Origin: Lonicera japonica
Lineage: Eukaryota; Streptophyta; Magnoliopsida; Dipsacales; Caprifoliaceae
Assembly (NCBI GenBank): GCA_021464415.1
Contig: JAKCWG010000963.1
Span: forward strand, 496,001-560,000
DNA length: 64,000 nucleotides
Direction: 5' to 3'
The translations under genes and the position numbers were made by a program. Under the pieces are notes generated by a model. That model did not search any database and had not been told where the DNA came from. It was given only the letters and a program-made list of their open reading frames with translations. Below are positions 13,740 to 26,702 of this stretch, piece by piece. Numbering within the stretch: the first letter of the stretch is position 1; each line of letters opens with the position of its first letter.

Positions 13740-14365
13740 CCTGTAAACATGCATTGTTTCATCTCAACAGTTACTGCAAGGGAATTAATGCTAGGTATGA
13801 AGACTTCAATTGTATATACAAAAATAGTTAAATATTTAAGTTTTTTTTTTTTTAAAAAAAAAAATATTTAAGATCCGTTTGTTAACAAAATGAAAAATAA
13901 TAGCAAATGCCATTGATTTTAGTGAGAATTTAGAAAATACGTTGAGAAATGTGAGGATATATTTTCTTACTTTTTTGTTTTTTTCCTTCAAAAAATTTTG
14001 TTGGATGGTGAGAAAAAAAACATTTCCACAAAAAAATAGAGAAGGGGCGAAGATATCTTCTCATAAAATAAATATAAAATAAAAAGATTACTCAACTTAT
14101 TTTTTATCTTATTACTAAAATCAGTTAATTTTGTTATGAGTTTTTATCTTATTACGAAAGATACTCTTAAACTTTATTTCCATGCTTCCATCACACACAC
14201 TTTCTCTCCCTATCTGATACCACCCGTCAATCCCCTTGTGTCTTGCATTAATTTTTATTTCCTTTCTCCATCATATATTCTCTCTCTCTCTATCCATTTC
14301 AATCTCACAAACCAAGAGAATCCATTTCCTTTCTCGCTTTTTATTGTCAGAAGAAAAATATGCAA
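13740..14365 (+). repeat. Dispersed repeat family R1, copy 4
   Basis: Carries 'catgcattgtttcatctcaa', 'attaatgctaggtatgaaga', 'atacaaaaatagttaaa', then after an AT-rich expansion the CT-rich half with 'tcatatattctctctctct'. It ends about 550 bases upstream of the defensin-like gene. It might have supplied promoter sequence, but this is inference. Confidence 0.55.
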
Positions 14366-14835
14366 ACATTTTTTGTAAAGGGATGATTGAGAGTGGATAT
14401 TATATAAGAAATTCTTGTATTTATTTTCTCAATCAAATTGGACATTATTGATGGAACTAATGATCAGGAGCAGAGAACAGAGAAAGTAAAATAGGGTGTT
14501 CTTAAATATACCAATACTATTAATGATCAGGAGTAAACAACATTCATTTAAGCTTTTGAATGCACGGATTACCGCCGCCTTATTGATTTGTGAAATATGT
14601 TTTTATAAAAGATTGATGCTTCAAATGTTTCATAATTTAATCATAGTACGTAATTGCTCTAAATGTTCAACATTGTTTAAAAGAAGAAGAAAATTACAAA
14701 CAATAACAAATTAAATTTTCAGAACTTTAAGGAATTGAAACATTAATATAGTATTTAATAGAACAATTGATATAACAAAACATTTATTCATATCATTAAA
14801 TATTTCTTAACAACGTTATATGCCATCGTCACTTC

Positions 14836-14843
14836 TATAAATG
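14836..14843 (+). promoter_or_regulatory. Candidate TATA box of the defensin-like gene
   Basis: TATAAATG lies 84 bases upstream of the ATG at 14920, a normal spacing for a short plant leader. Motif-based only. Confidence 0.45.
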
Positions 14844-14919
14844 CGATGAAGAGAAAAGTAACCAACTTCATGTCAATTATCAAACAAATTAATATTATTT
14901 CTAAGTTTTGGCTAAAAAT

Positions 14920-16605
14920 ATGGCAAAGCTCTTAATGGGAAGCTTATGTTTCCTAATATTCCTTGCGGCTCTTATATCAGGTACGTACTTCATTTAGCCA
15001 TAGAACTTTTGAATAAACCTATAAGATTGACAAATCAATCCACACATTGTGTGTAATTTATGGTTTTAGCAAGTATTGTTTTTGTTTTTATACAAGCGAT
15101 AGATTCAATAATACATTAGTAATACAATATTTATTTTTGTACGTAATTTTACAAACACCACCACAAAGGGTGGACACACAACCACTACAAATGGGTGGAT
15201 ACAATAAATAACTCCATATCACATCCAAGTGGCTCGAACTCATGACCTCCTTATTACAAGGACAAGAAGGATGTCCACCAAAACACAAGAATGTTGGCTA
15301 ATGTGTAAAGCCTTTAATAATTAGAGGCTGAGGGAGCATCTGCAGGAAAATGTATTGATTCTAGTTTTCTTGTATAGATCTATGATATTTTGGGGGCATG
15401 AAATTGAAAATCTCCATTTCTTAAGTCATTATGAGATGAAATACATAGGTTCATGGGATGAGAAAACAAATGAAATTTAAGATGAAAACAAAAGGTCATT
15501 GGATTTTCTTTGCATAGCAATAAGAAATGAAAATATATAGATATACAAAATTTTTGTAACCTTTCTCACATATAACTGAAACGCTGGGCTATGTTCATAG
15601 TAACTACCTTGTATTGTCAATTAACTTTCTTTTTTCTTAAGTATTTGTGGAACAACTACTTACTTTTAAAAAACATTAGTATTTTCAAATTAATAAATAA
15701 AATTGAAATTGAAACACAATTACGCATTATATATCTATACTTATATATTAAATGTAACGGTTATTTTTGGTTTGCCCTTGATTACAAATTATACTTCGTT
15801 GATTTGAAAAATAATTATTCCCAGTAATGAGATTCAAGCATGTGCACTTCAACAATCAACAATTAGCTCATCAGCTCAAGTAAACTCCATCACATTTTTT
15901 TTTAAATATATTTATAATTTACTTATTGTCAAGAATTATATATTGTTCTTGATATTAAAAACACGTAGAGTGTGCTCTAGGGGCAATTACTATTTAATGA
16001 TGTCTTATCACACAAACTACTCGGCTTCTCGTGTCATACTATTTCAAGAAATAGACAAAAAAAAATTATTGTTTTAAGCGAAGTACTTGACAGATGTATA
16101 TTATTTTCTTTTCCTCAACTTTAATTTGGTTTTCTTGTCCTCCTACATTCTTCATGGCAGATGTGTGTGAATTTCTTCATTTTTGGTATGTTCATTTACG
16201 CATGGACACGGACACGGGTATATATATAGCACGCACTATACTTAATAAGCTTAGCCACATGAAAAGGAAAATACACCTCGATTTAATTTTAGTGATCTAA
16301 TTATTGTTTTATTTTATGTTTGTTTCCATGAATTTTGAACAGTGATTCCCATTAATGTTGTTGCTGGAGGATTTTGCCAAGATGGTTATGTTGGAATAGA
16401 TTCGTGGTATGACAATGCCTGTAGGATTGAACCGAACAAGGCCTCTAGTCATTGCATAGAAAATTGCAGGAGAAGGCACAAACATGTCCTAGAAGCAAGT
16501 TGTGCATCCGACGAGGGTAGTGTTCGAGTTAATATACAACCTACTTGCTACTGCGTTTACTGTCAATTGACTAGGTCAAAAGGCCAAAAGGCCAAGAATT
16601 TGTAA
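14920..16605 (+). CDS. Defensin-like (DEFL) secreted cysteine-rich peptide, two exons
   Basis: Exon 1 is 14920-14980. It encodes an almost complete signal peptide (MAKLLMGSLCFLIFLAALIS) and ends at the donor GTACGT. Exon 2 is 16343-16605, after the acceptor TTGAACAG, and joins in phase 1. The predicted product is about 107 residues. The mature part carries eight cysteines: FCQ, NAC, then HC and NC three residues apart (C-x3-C), SC, then TCYC (C-x-C) and a final YC. The C-x3-C plus C-x-C arrangement with a signal-peptide exon and one intron is the usual plan of plant defensin-like genes, which make secreted antimicrobial or signalling peptides. The C-terminal tail is basic and lysine-rich. The 1362-bp intron is long for this family and contains a SINE-like sequence. 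A broken paralogue of exon 2 lies at 37.7 kb. Exact subfamily and function unknown. Confidence 0.75.
15125..15312 (-). mobile_element. SINE-like, tRNA-derived sequence in the DEFL intron
   Basis: On the minus strand 'AGTTCGAGCC' matches an RNA polymerase III box B, with a weaker box A-like 'TTGGTGGACATCC' about 35 bases upstream. The strand then continues into a short unrelated tail. Target duplications and the 3' end were not resolved. Confidence 0.35.
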
Positions 16606-17118
16606 ACCTAATAAGAATTTTGATGTATCAATTTCAATTCTTGGCAAACGCTTTTTTATCAAGATTTTGTAGAAAGCTACAGCACGGTCAACTTAAAAGA
16701 GCAGTGTGCTTAGTAGGGGTGTATATGGATGGGATACAAAGCAGATATGTTACTATGGTTATCTTATATTTAATTTATATACTATCCAACTTCTTAATCG
16801 TATCCCTTCGGATAGTACGATAAACAATTCTTATCCTAATTTTTAATCTATCGGATTCCTGTGATTCGGATAATATTCATAACCATTTTTATTTTTTAAC
16901 TGTACACTTTAACCTACAAATTTTCTCAATCCTAATCATTTAATTAAGGCAATACATTTTACAAGGTATAACTCTAGAACCGGAATGAAGCGTTGGAAAA
17001 CATATTAAAATCAAGATTAAACTTTTATACCCAACTTTTGACTGAAGTAATGAATTATGTTATTTCTCTTGCATAACCTTATAAGATTCAGGTTAATATA
17101 ATAACTAGAAATTAGGTA
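16606..17118. other. 3' flank of the DEFL gene
   Basis: AT-rich. The 67-codon frame at 16620-16823 has no recognisable feature. No clear polyadenylation signal could be chosen. Confidence 0.4.
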
Positions 17119-17786
17119 GAAGGGCTTATTATACATTGATTTTTACCAAAACTCCAATGAATAATATTTTTTTTGAATGAAGGGCCTATTTTTAATTGGT
17201 AATTAGTGTAAAAGGCCTATTTTGTTTTATATTTTAAATGAATGTATTTAAATAAATTTAAATATTATTTAATTAATAAAAACATATTATGTATTATCTA
17301 AATTACCCCTTTTTATGAAATTTGCACAAAAAATATGGACTGCAAAGTTTATATTGCAATCAAATATGAACTGCAAAGTTCATATTGCAGTGAAATATGG
17401 ACTGCAAAGTTCATATTGCAGTGAAATATGGACTGCAATATGAACTTTGCACTAAAAATATAACTGCAAAGTTCACATTGCAGTAAAATATGGACTGCAA
17501 TATGAACTTTGCACTAAAAATATTGACTGCAAAGTTCACATTGCAGTAAAATATGGACTGCAAAGTTCATATTGCAGTGAAATATAGACTGCAAAGTTCA
17601 TATTGCAGTCCATATTTTAATGCATATTAGTATTTTTTTAGTTTATTTTAAGGGTTGGGATGTCATTTTATAATGAAAAAAAAATGACACATGTCATATT
17701 ATCAATAAAATAAAAAATAGGCCCTTTATTTAAAAAAAAAATATTCCTTGGCTTTAGTGTGAAAATCTTTCTCTTATAAGACCTTT
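17119..17786. mobile_element. Inverted-repeat (MITE-like) element with internal array
   Basis: The left end ('aagggcttatta..gatttttaccaaaactccaatgaataatattttttt..aagggcctattttt') is matched in inverted orientation by the right end ('aaaaataggcccttt..aatattccttggctttagtgtgaaaatc..cttataagacctt'). The arms are about 100 bp with mismatches. No protein frame. A target duplication could not be fixed, so the superfamily is open. Confidence 0.6.
17331..17625. repeat. 31-bp tandem array with some inverted units
   Basis: About nine units built on CTGCAAAGTTCATATTGCAG. Starts at 17340, 17371 and 17402 show the 31-bp pitch. Each unit has inverted arms CTGCAA/TTGCAG. Two units (around 17433-17452 and 17494-17513) lie in reverse, giving local hairpins. 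The array is inside the inverted-repeat element. Confidence 0.85.
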
Positions 17787-17866
17787 TTTTTAATTGCCCC
17801 ATATAATAACATAACCACATAAATCCAAGTCAAATTAGAAAATCATTACCTTCTCAAAAGCAAAAA

Positions 17867-17897
<31 letters not shown>

Positions 17898-20276
17898 TAG
17901 AAAATCATTACCGTTTAAATTAATTTGGTTTGGTCTAGAATCTTTGATGTAGGGTTGTGGTGAAGCCAAAAATTGACCAATCGAACCGTACCAATCCAAA
18001 TTGGTCCGTTAAAAACCGAAACAAATAAATTGAACTAAAACTAGAGTTTAAACCTTATACCTCAAATTCTTATGTTTATAGGAACATCTTCTAGGTAGTT
18101 AGAGTTTGGAATAAAGTCAATGATACTTATGTCTAGATTGTCACTTTCTGTTGTCTTGCAAGAATCATTGAAAATTTCATAGATTCTCCCTTTTTTTCTT
18201 AATGTAATGAAAGGAAAATTTTAACTTATATTAGCAATCCACAAAAGTACTCTGACAATCCAAAAAGTGGTTTCAATCAATGTATTAAAATATCCGAAAA
18301 AATCTACATAAAATTATAAACTATTACGAAAGATGATTTTGGAGTGTTAGAGTATACAATTTTGTGGAGTGCTAATATCATTACCATAAAATTATTGTTT
18401 GGTGTTCTGAAAATACACTAGAGGGTTTTTCAAATTTGAAATGTAATGCTAATGTTGAAAACACCACTACACAATTTTCGGGTTTCAGAAAATGGGATGT
18501 AAGTTGTGAAGAATACTCTAGAAGTTTTTGGATTTGCAAATCTGATGTTAATGCTAAAATGGGATGTAAGTTGTGAAAAATACACCAGAGGAGTTTTTGT
18601 CTTTTGAGAAAATGGAACACAAGAACATGTAACAAATATCAAAAAAATAGGTCAAGCATGTTTATCATGTAAGCATGCAAAGACATAATCGCACACAACC
18701 ATAACACGAAAACAGCACGAACTCGATGCTCTGGCAGAGCTATTGTTACTCACGACGGGTTTATGATTTTGAACAATGCCATTACCACTAAAATCAAAAT
18801 GCTCTGTATAAATATCAAAATGTTCTCCATTGTTCCCATTTACACCAAGGACCCTGCTGATTTAAAAGCTAACTAAAAATTAAAGCGATAAGATACTAAA
18901 CTTTGTTTCATTGCTTCTAATTTGCGGGAATGATTGATTTACAAACTAAATGTAAGAATTCATTTGCATGATTTTTTTATTGCATTGACGTTTAAACGAA
19001 GAATTGCTCCTTTAAAAAATAGAATCTTATTGTTTGAGCGCAGTCATGAAAAATGGAAAATCTTCATTAACGCCACCAAAATTTTCAACTCATCATACTC
19101 TAAGAAACATGCAACTCATCCAATCACATCTTTCCTATGTCCGTTTTTTGGAAAGAAAAATATTGGAAAAACAAAATAACAAACACTTTTTTAAAAAATA
19201 ACTATAAATTTACTACAGTTCAAAGAAATAGCTTACATGACAATAGAAATAAATAAATCTTGAAAATATCTTATTCGCAATTATATTTTATAAACATTTA
19301 AGTAACTTTCTCTTAACATTCTTACAAAATCGGCACGAAAGTATTTTCTACGAAAAGTTATCGAAATATTTTCTTGCAAAACAAACATATATAAGTTGCA
19401 ACAAAACTAACTTTACTATATTTTTCTTTTCTTTTCCTGCCACTCAAATACACCCTTAACTCACCCACTCTGTTTCACAAGCAAAATTTAAGAAATCCTT
19501 CCATTTTTCCACCATACCTCTGTCTTTTCCAAACCCACTCGCATCATTTCGTACCCAAAGCACTGGCAAATTGTCCAACCCCATTTTCTTATATAAAATA
19601 AAATTGTACAGAACTACTCATACTCCATTAAAGAAACACCGTGTAATTAAATTAGTATAAATATAGATTAGACTTTTCTTGCACATAGCCTAATTAACAT
19701 GTGATAAATCAAAAAAGAGTTTGTACATTATTTCCTTTATGTTATGGATTATTTGTCTATGCCCAAATCTGACTCAGTTGTCTGGACCCAACTAGAACTT
19801 TGCGTGTGTGTAACACTAAACAAACATACCACAATGCCAAGAAGTAATGTGGATCGGCCTAAAAAGTTGCCTACTTCATAGTCACTTGTATTGTCTTGTA
19901 GAGTTTTCAGGGCCCCTATGATGGTGTTTTTTTGATAGTCTTGGGTTAAAAGTCTTGGAGCTTTTATATAGTATGCTGAGTACAAGAGTTAGACATGGAA
20001 ATACATTCTAATATAGTCATACAATTTGATTAAGGTAGCTAGTCCTATATTTGTTATGACCTTCCTTTTGCCTTATCTTGATTAGTTGTCTTGAATGATG
20101 AAAGACTGCTTCATTTATCCTCTAGGTACATCGAATGTGATCATGGACCAACTGTGGCAGAGGCCTATGGCTTGAGCTCAAAATGTGCAAGAGACCTAGG
20201 CTTCAGTGGGCCTGGCTTAATTTGTTTGCTGCAGTGGGCTAATCTTAGATATTTTTCATGGGTCTGATATAACAAA
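17787..20276. other. Intergenic, no gene seen
   Basis: Contains a GAAA microsatellite at about 17866-17896. A short duplicated motif ('atgggatgtaagttgtgaa') occurs at 18488 and 18559. The remaining short ORFs carry no recognisable domain. Confidence 0.45.
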
Positions 20277-21598
20277 TGCGTGAAGGGAATTAGGGCAGTA
20301 ATCATGCATCGCATACACTAATTTACGCACTAATCTTAAACCCTAGGATTTATGCTGTTTAATAAAATCGATAGAAGACATACCTTATGTGTGATTTGAT
20401 GTTACTAAAACGAACCGGATGGATCGAATCCTTCTGTTGTTGTCGTCCTTAGCGTAGAAATTACGACGCCTCTACGGTATGCACACACGAACGGGATGAG
20501 ATCCTTGCTTGGTGTACTAGCGCCTTCTAGGGTTCTCTTTCTGGCCTCTCTGAGTTTCCTTGACAGCCAAGATGAATAAAGGTTCCCTTTTATAAGAGAA
20601 CCCTAGTGAGAACCCTAAGCAACAAACGAACTGGGCCCAAGTCCAACTTGGCCCGTTTTAATTCGTTTTGATCCAACTCGTTTTGGTGTGCGACCCTGTA
20701 GGTTTTACACTCTTTGGCAGTATAAATAAAAGCCCATTTTATTATACGAATAGTAAGCGGTCTCTAGTAAAACATTACTATTATCCAAAGGGTATAAAGG
20801 TCAAAAACGACACAACCTTAAATTGATATTCCAAATATTAACTCCTTTTGTCAATCGATATCTAGATTGAACACAAGACTAGGCAAGTGTCATTCTTGTA
20901 TAGTTCAATCTTTATTTCTTGATCTCTAAGTATAATTAATCTAAAAACAAATGACATCTCATTTGTGCATGGCCATGCAAATATTAATTACACTTATCAA
21001 GGGGCCCAACGATATCTCTCTCAATATACGAGAGTGACAAATCCCATCTTGATCAACCACATACCTCTACATAGTTCATAGTATGCTCGGTCATCATCTT
21101 TATAATTACTCGATCAAGAGCAACGTTTGATAATGCCTAACATGCTAATCCCTATGTTGGTAACCATGGCGATCTCAGGTCTAAGGATAATACGATATCA
21201 CGAATGGGGAACATCACTGATGACATTATGTAACACTCCTCGCAGTGTCCCCAAAGCGGGTCAGTCCAATACCTTGTTCCCTAACAAGTATCAGTATGTT
21301 CAGCTTGATATTTCCATATCCATGACTTGTGGAACATAATCATCAGCTGACCCATACTCTAATCATTATATCAATGTGATCCTAGGTTATTGACATATGA
21401 TTAGGGACATCTAAATAATATTATTATAACATTACTAGCATCCCACAATCAAGTCACGTACTTGATGAACTAGTATTAATATATATTATTTACAAGAGAA
21501 TATAAAGTATAATAAATAAACTTTATAAATAACAATAAGCATAAAATATCCAAGTACAAATCATAATCTATGAATAGTCCTAGGACATATCTCTTTCA
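20277..21598 (-). mobile_element. Probable copia-type LTR followed by a decayed primer site
   Basis: On the minus strand it starts TGAAAGAGATATGTCCTAGG and ends ..CTTCACGCA. This is followed directly by TTTGTTATATCAGACCC, close to the TTTGGTATCAGAGCC initiator-Met primer site that follows many plant copia 5' LTRs. No ORF. The sequence type is one I associate with dispersed plant LTRs. No second LTR or matching target duplication is visible, so this seems to be a 5' LTR with a stump of internal sequence. Exact ends are tentative. Confidence 0.5.
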
Positions 21599-23729
21599 AT
21601 ACGGACATCTTATTTATTCCGGTCCAGGTCATCAAGTGTGCTACTCCACCCATTACCAATTGGTTATGGGTTCGATGCTATGATTTTAATACAGAATCAG
21701 AGAAGTGGTTTGATCTCTTCGAGTTTTGTAAGAAGGAAAAACAAAAGCTTGGAGAACAGTGCGATAACGACCAAGTGGAGCGCAAAAGGTAGAGTTTTTA
21801 TGGCCTATGTACACTTGGCACTATCGAGACGTTTCTGATACAAGGTAAAGATTGCTGGGAATAGTTGTCTCCAATCCATAATCCCATATTAAGGTCCATA
21901 GAATTTCATGTGGTCAAACTAAATTGATGGGCGTGGGCACAGAACAAAGCATGTGCTTGTGTTAAATGCCATATAATTAACTCCACTAGAAAACATTACG
22001 TGAATGTTGTGGATGCATTTTGTACATGCATGTTTATAATTAATTGTACCCTATATATATGAAGAAACAGCATTTAAAGAGGACTATCCTTCTATTGAAA
22101 TATTTTGTTTGATCCATCCTTACCCAATTTTAATATGATAATTTTTTTCTTAAATACAATACAATATCATATAATTACATGACGGGTGGGTCGGGTTACC
22201 ACATATTGATCATGTTCAAGCCTATGGAGACACAAAATTTCATAACAAAATCTGGCCCCAATTGGCTTGGATTATTTCGAATGAGTGGCTAATGCATGTT
22301 GAATTTTGCTACATATATCTTAAGGACTAGAATCTCCCTAATAACTCGGGTAAGGGACGGGTTTATTGAAGACAGAGGCAAATATGAGTTCCCCAACAAA
22401 GACTCAGGGTGTTAGGTTAGGATCGTGCATCGAGTTCCAGCGTATTCATACTAAAGCAGACTGGATTCATATTTTTGAAACATAACCTGCACCAATTGTG
22501 TTAGATTATTCCTAATTGGATGTTCCTTTATACTGAATTTTGGTATAGATATTTGTCTAACGACTCGAGTTTAGGACGGATTTTTACGTATAAGTTCTAT
22601 AGTGAAAACTCATTAGGAGTTTAAGTCAATAGGGCCGTATGCGCGGTTGCGCATATCATGTGAAAAAAGAAGTCTTCGAACCTAGCATTTGTTCTGTCCC
22701 ATGCTCCTATCTGTCTAGCTTGCTGTCAAATATACCTCTATGTTAATTCATTTTTTTTTAAACAGGGCCATCTTTTGGCATGACTATCTTTTTAGAAGTT
22801 AAGTGTTAACAATAATATAGTTATAAAAAAGCTCATATTTTGTAAAGTTAATTAGGGTAGGTTCTAGATTTAATATTTGTGTTTTAAAATCAAGAGTAAG
22901 TTTGACAAATATTAGCATTAATTACTTGCTCCTTTTTAAATTGATTATCCAGCAATTATATTTTTGGATAATCAATCAAAATATCTCTATATTATAAAAG
23001 ATAACACTATTGTCAAAGCAATATATCCTTACTAGAACAATATTTATACGAGAAATAGATAAAAACATACGACATCAGGGGCTTTTTTGTCCATTTGGAC
23101 ATAAATTGCATTGGTTAGGATATTTTGCTATATCATCAACCCTCACATTCCACTTAGAAATTTGGGGTTTTAGTTTCCCTCTCATTAAATATACCTTTCA
23201 AATTTTTAATTTTTTTTTAATATTATAAATTAAAATACACCTTGGGCCACCCACAGGGCCGGTCAATATTTTAAACCTTTACACAAGGCCCAATCTTTGA
23301 CAATAAACAATAAGACAGGGTCCCAATGCTAAAAATATAAACAAAGGGCCAATTGGTTAAAAATGCTCGATCCATTATTTATTTTTATTTTTTTGGTTTA
23401 TGAACAAACAAAATAAAAACTACAATCATTAATAACTAGCAAACAAGCATCATTTCAACTTGTACCTGCTGCGTCAAAATCGGACTTGATGATATTACAA
23501 ATAGTCAATGGAAGAATATCTTATATTTTTAATAAAAAAATAAGGACACTTATTTTTCTTTACTTAAAATACCTTTATTGATTTATATTTTTTAAAACAT
23601 TTTACATAAAAAAAAATTTAAAAATTAATCATCATCGATCACTGCCACAATCCACCACTGACGGAGGCCCAGCAACACTGCTAGAGCAGCCAACATCGAA
23701 GTAGCAAGATCTCACAGGAATTTTGGTGC
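21599..23729. other. Intergenic, unassigned
   Basis: No coding region recognised. A related phrase occurs twice ('ctaataactcgggtaagggacgggttta' near 22339 and 'ctaacgactcgagtttaggacggattttta' near 22557), suggesting an old duplicated repeat. 'acagggccggtc' near 23255 resembles a hAT-type end but has no partner. Confidence 0.35.
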
Positions 23730-23795
23730 AAGTATGGTAAATCTATTTTTTTTACTAAATCCGCAAACAACTAATTAATTATTCATATTTTAGTC

Positions 23796-25483
23796 TGATA
23801 AACGCATAATATTGTCATGCATAAGCTCTTTTTCGGAGTCGCTTGACGCGTTTGTTGCTTTAATTCTGCCTAATTATCCACTTATCTCTAGATTAGTGCC
23901 TTAGCGAGTGTTGTATCTAACATGGCCCAAGTTGGTGTATATTTTGCAGTGTTCCATGTTTTTGTAGGATTGGAATTCAATGGCATTGCATGAGGTGATC
24001 AAGAGCAAGCCTAGATAGCTTGCCAAAGTGCTGAGTAAAAAAGTTCCAGGCCCATGATCGATCATGGGCAAATCCATGATCGATCATGGATTGCAAAAAT
24101 TTCTGGCAAAATACTCCCATGATCGATCATGGGCAAAGCCATGATCGATCATGGCCTCGCGAGTGCACCAACTCCCTGTTGCTTTTAGCCTTATTTTGGG
24201 GAAGCTTGTTCCTAGATATTTTTCCTTGGTTTGTTTATTAATTTAAGTACGCTCTTAGCTAGCTTTTAGGCTAGGGGATCAAGGGAGATAGGGAGGGATT
24301 AGATATTATCTAGTTTTTACACACTTGCAACTTTTAGAGAGAAGGGAGAGCTCTTGAGTATTGTTCTTCATTTTTCCATTGTAAGTGTTCAAATTGTAAG
24401 AATGATTTCTTCTTCTATAATATTTGTTCTTGCATTTATTATGGAGTAGTCTATTACTAAGGTTACGGAGGTTGATTGCGATATGATTTTTGGTGATTAA
24501 TGGCTCAATCCATATTTAAAGTTTGATAAATATTTGTGAATCTTCTTCATCATCATCATCATATCTTCCATTATTTCATGCTTTCTAGGTATTTTCATAT
24601 TAAGTTAAGACTTTATATGCCTTGTATATTTAGTTCTTGGTTGTTAATGAGCATACAACATATTTATATGGTTCTGGAAAGCTTGTAGTCTCTTTTCCCC
24701 ATCCATGGAGTGTTTCCCTCTTCATAGAAATTATGAATAGTTCTTAAAACTCCATAGATGGATTATAAATTTGTTTAGCTTATCTTTGATTCATTTATTA
24801 ATATATTGAGTGCTTCTTACACTTTATATGATACTTAGACTCTTTATTTTCTACCATATGTGATAAATGATGAGTTGACTAATTTATCCCATAAACTTCA
24901 TTCCGCTTCATTGTTATGATTCACTTTCTAATTTTCATTTTTTAAATCATGAGATTACTACACTTGCTTTATGTTAAATCTTTTTATGATGAGTTTTTCA
25001 TATCTATCTCGGATTAGCTTCATCGGGAATGGGTTGCCTTGCTTCACACCCGTAGCTAAGAGGTAGGAATGATAACCTCGTCTTTGGTGGAATGTTGTTT
25101 GTCTCTCTCTTGATATAGCTTCAATCCGAGAATAAGTCGCCTAGCGTCGCACCCTTTGCTATTGAGAGATACACCAACATTTCCCATATCTCGAGAAACC
25201 ATGTGTTGAAATCTTTGTATGAGCTAGTGATCACCGTCTCTCTTATATCGTAACTAACCTCCACCTACCTTAGTGCTTTCTTATTAATTTTCACAACTGT
25301 TTTACATTTCCGTTGCTCTACAACCATTTCAACTTACAAGAATCAGAAAACACTTTAATCCGTAATCCATTCCATTCCTTTTCATTTATCCCTGTGGTTC
25401 GACACTCGGACTTCCGAGACTATATTACAACTTGACGTGCCTGCACTTGGGCTACATCGAAGCGCATTATTTAAGTTGCGTCA
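23796..25483 (+). mobile_element. Solo LTR, family A, copy 1 (1688 bp)
   Basis: Begins TGATAAACGC, ends TTGCGTCA, and is flanked by the perfect 5-bp duplication TAGTC at 23791-23795 and 25484-25488. No internal retrotransposon sequence remains, so it arose by recombination between two LTRs. Homologous in full to 29870-31482 and in part to 62912-64000, both in the opposite orientation. The last 150 bp contain 'ccctgtggttcgacactcgg', a phrase I associate with the R/U5 part of plant gypsy LTRs. Non-coding. Confidence 0.9.
24052..24154. repeat. Four perfect 16-bp palindromes in the solo LTR
   Basis: CCATGATCGATCATGG occurs at 24052, 24074, 24117 and 24139, as two pairs with 22-bp pitch; the pair block is itself duplicated 65 bp apart. 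The family copy at 29870-31482 has one pair (31181, and 31203 with one base changed). Position near the 5' part of the LTR suggests U3 regulatory sites. Confidence 0.9.
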
Positions 25484-25797
25484 TAGTCCAAATATATTTT
25501 TATACTAAATCCAGCGCAAGTAATGCATACATGATACAAATTTTAGTGTAAATATGTTTTTACACCAAATTTGCAATCAACTAATGATATATATTTTAGT
25601 ACAAATTTATTTTTGCACTGAATTCGCAACCAAGAAATGTTATATATATATATATATATATTTAGTGCAAATTTGATTTCCACTAAATTTGTAGACAAAT
25701 TAAGATATAAATTGAAGTACAGATTTATTTTTGCACTAAATCCGCAAACAATTAAAGATGTAAATTTAAATACAAATTTATTTTTTGCACTGAAAAT

Positions 25798-26702
25798 AAA
25801 TTCTCATGGGAGCTCTGGTGACCGCGTTAGAGGTAAAACAATGGTCGCAGGATTGAGCTCCGGTGGGCGGAGGCGATAGGTGAGACTTGCCAAATTTTGA
25901 ACTGAACAGAGCTGAAATCAAATTTTGAAGTTCGGTTTGGGTTTGGATCTTCCTAATTTCTATCCTAACCGAAATTGAAAACACATCTACACACCACCCG
26001 TCCAACCCCTCCTTTTGTCCTTTCTCTATTCCAAATGGATGATTATTAAAACACCCCTAAATTGTAGTCTCACAACTACATGCAGACATTATGGTTGTTA
26101 GGAGAGGACTCAGCCACAGTGAAATAAAAGGGACAGTTGTCTCCCCTACATTTTAAAAAAGTGTAATTCTAACCCTACAAATTACTTTTAAAAATTTTAA
26201 ATATATGCATATTACATTTATTTTCTCCTTCATAATTTTTCAAAATTTAATAATAGTATTAATATTTCCCCGACCCTAATTTTGAACATAAATATTATTC
26301 GTACTAAATTATATATTTTTTTTATTTCCACAAAGTGACTTTAGTATGAAGCTTGCCTCCCTTTAAAACCTCCATCATTTTTCATATATTTTATTGAAAA
26401 AAAAATTTCCGCTCCATCAAAGAAATGTTTTTCAATAGGAAATGTGATAACTTCATAAAAAATCTCCTCGCATCCCTAACTTTATTGTCAAAACAATGTA
26501 TAACATTAAAAATATAGGGTATAACTTTTCAAAACATTAGCATATATATTATAGTAAAGAAGTAACTGTTTTCCAATCCAGATCCCCTTCCAAACTAAAT
26601 TGTTGATTCATAACCTTAATTCACTAAGTAAGCTAACCTCCAATCCTGACAACATATGTCAATTTCTGAAAGCCACGTGTGGTGTTTCATGGAAATATAA
26701 TA
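25798..26702. other. Intergenic, no gene seen
   Basis: A GC-richer patch at 25800-25880 resembles a patch just left of the minisatellite (23640-23710) in composition. Otherwise AT-rich. Confidence 0.35.

Larger units (their letters stand above)
23730..25797. repeat. Minisatellite of about 55-65 bp, split by a solo LTR
   Basis: Units resemble 'aaatttatttttgcactaaatccgcaaacaattaaagat'. One unit lies at 23730-23795 and about five at 25484-25797. The intervening 1688 bp is a solo LTR with duplicated target TAGTC, so the array was continuous before the insertion. Confidence 0.7.

Noticed and set aside
15591..16300. Short frames in the DEFL intron (15591-15827, 16094-16300)
   Set aside because: AT-rich, no domain, and removed by the GT..AG intron supported by the phase-correct join.
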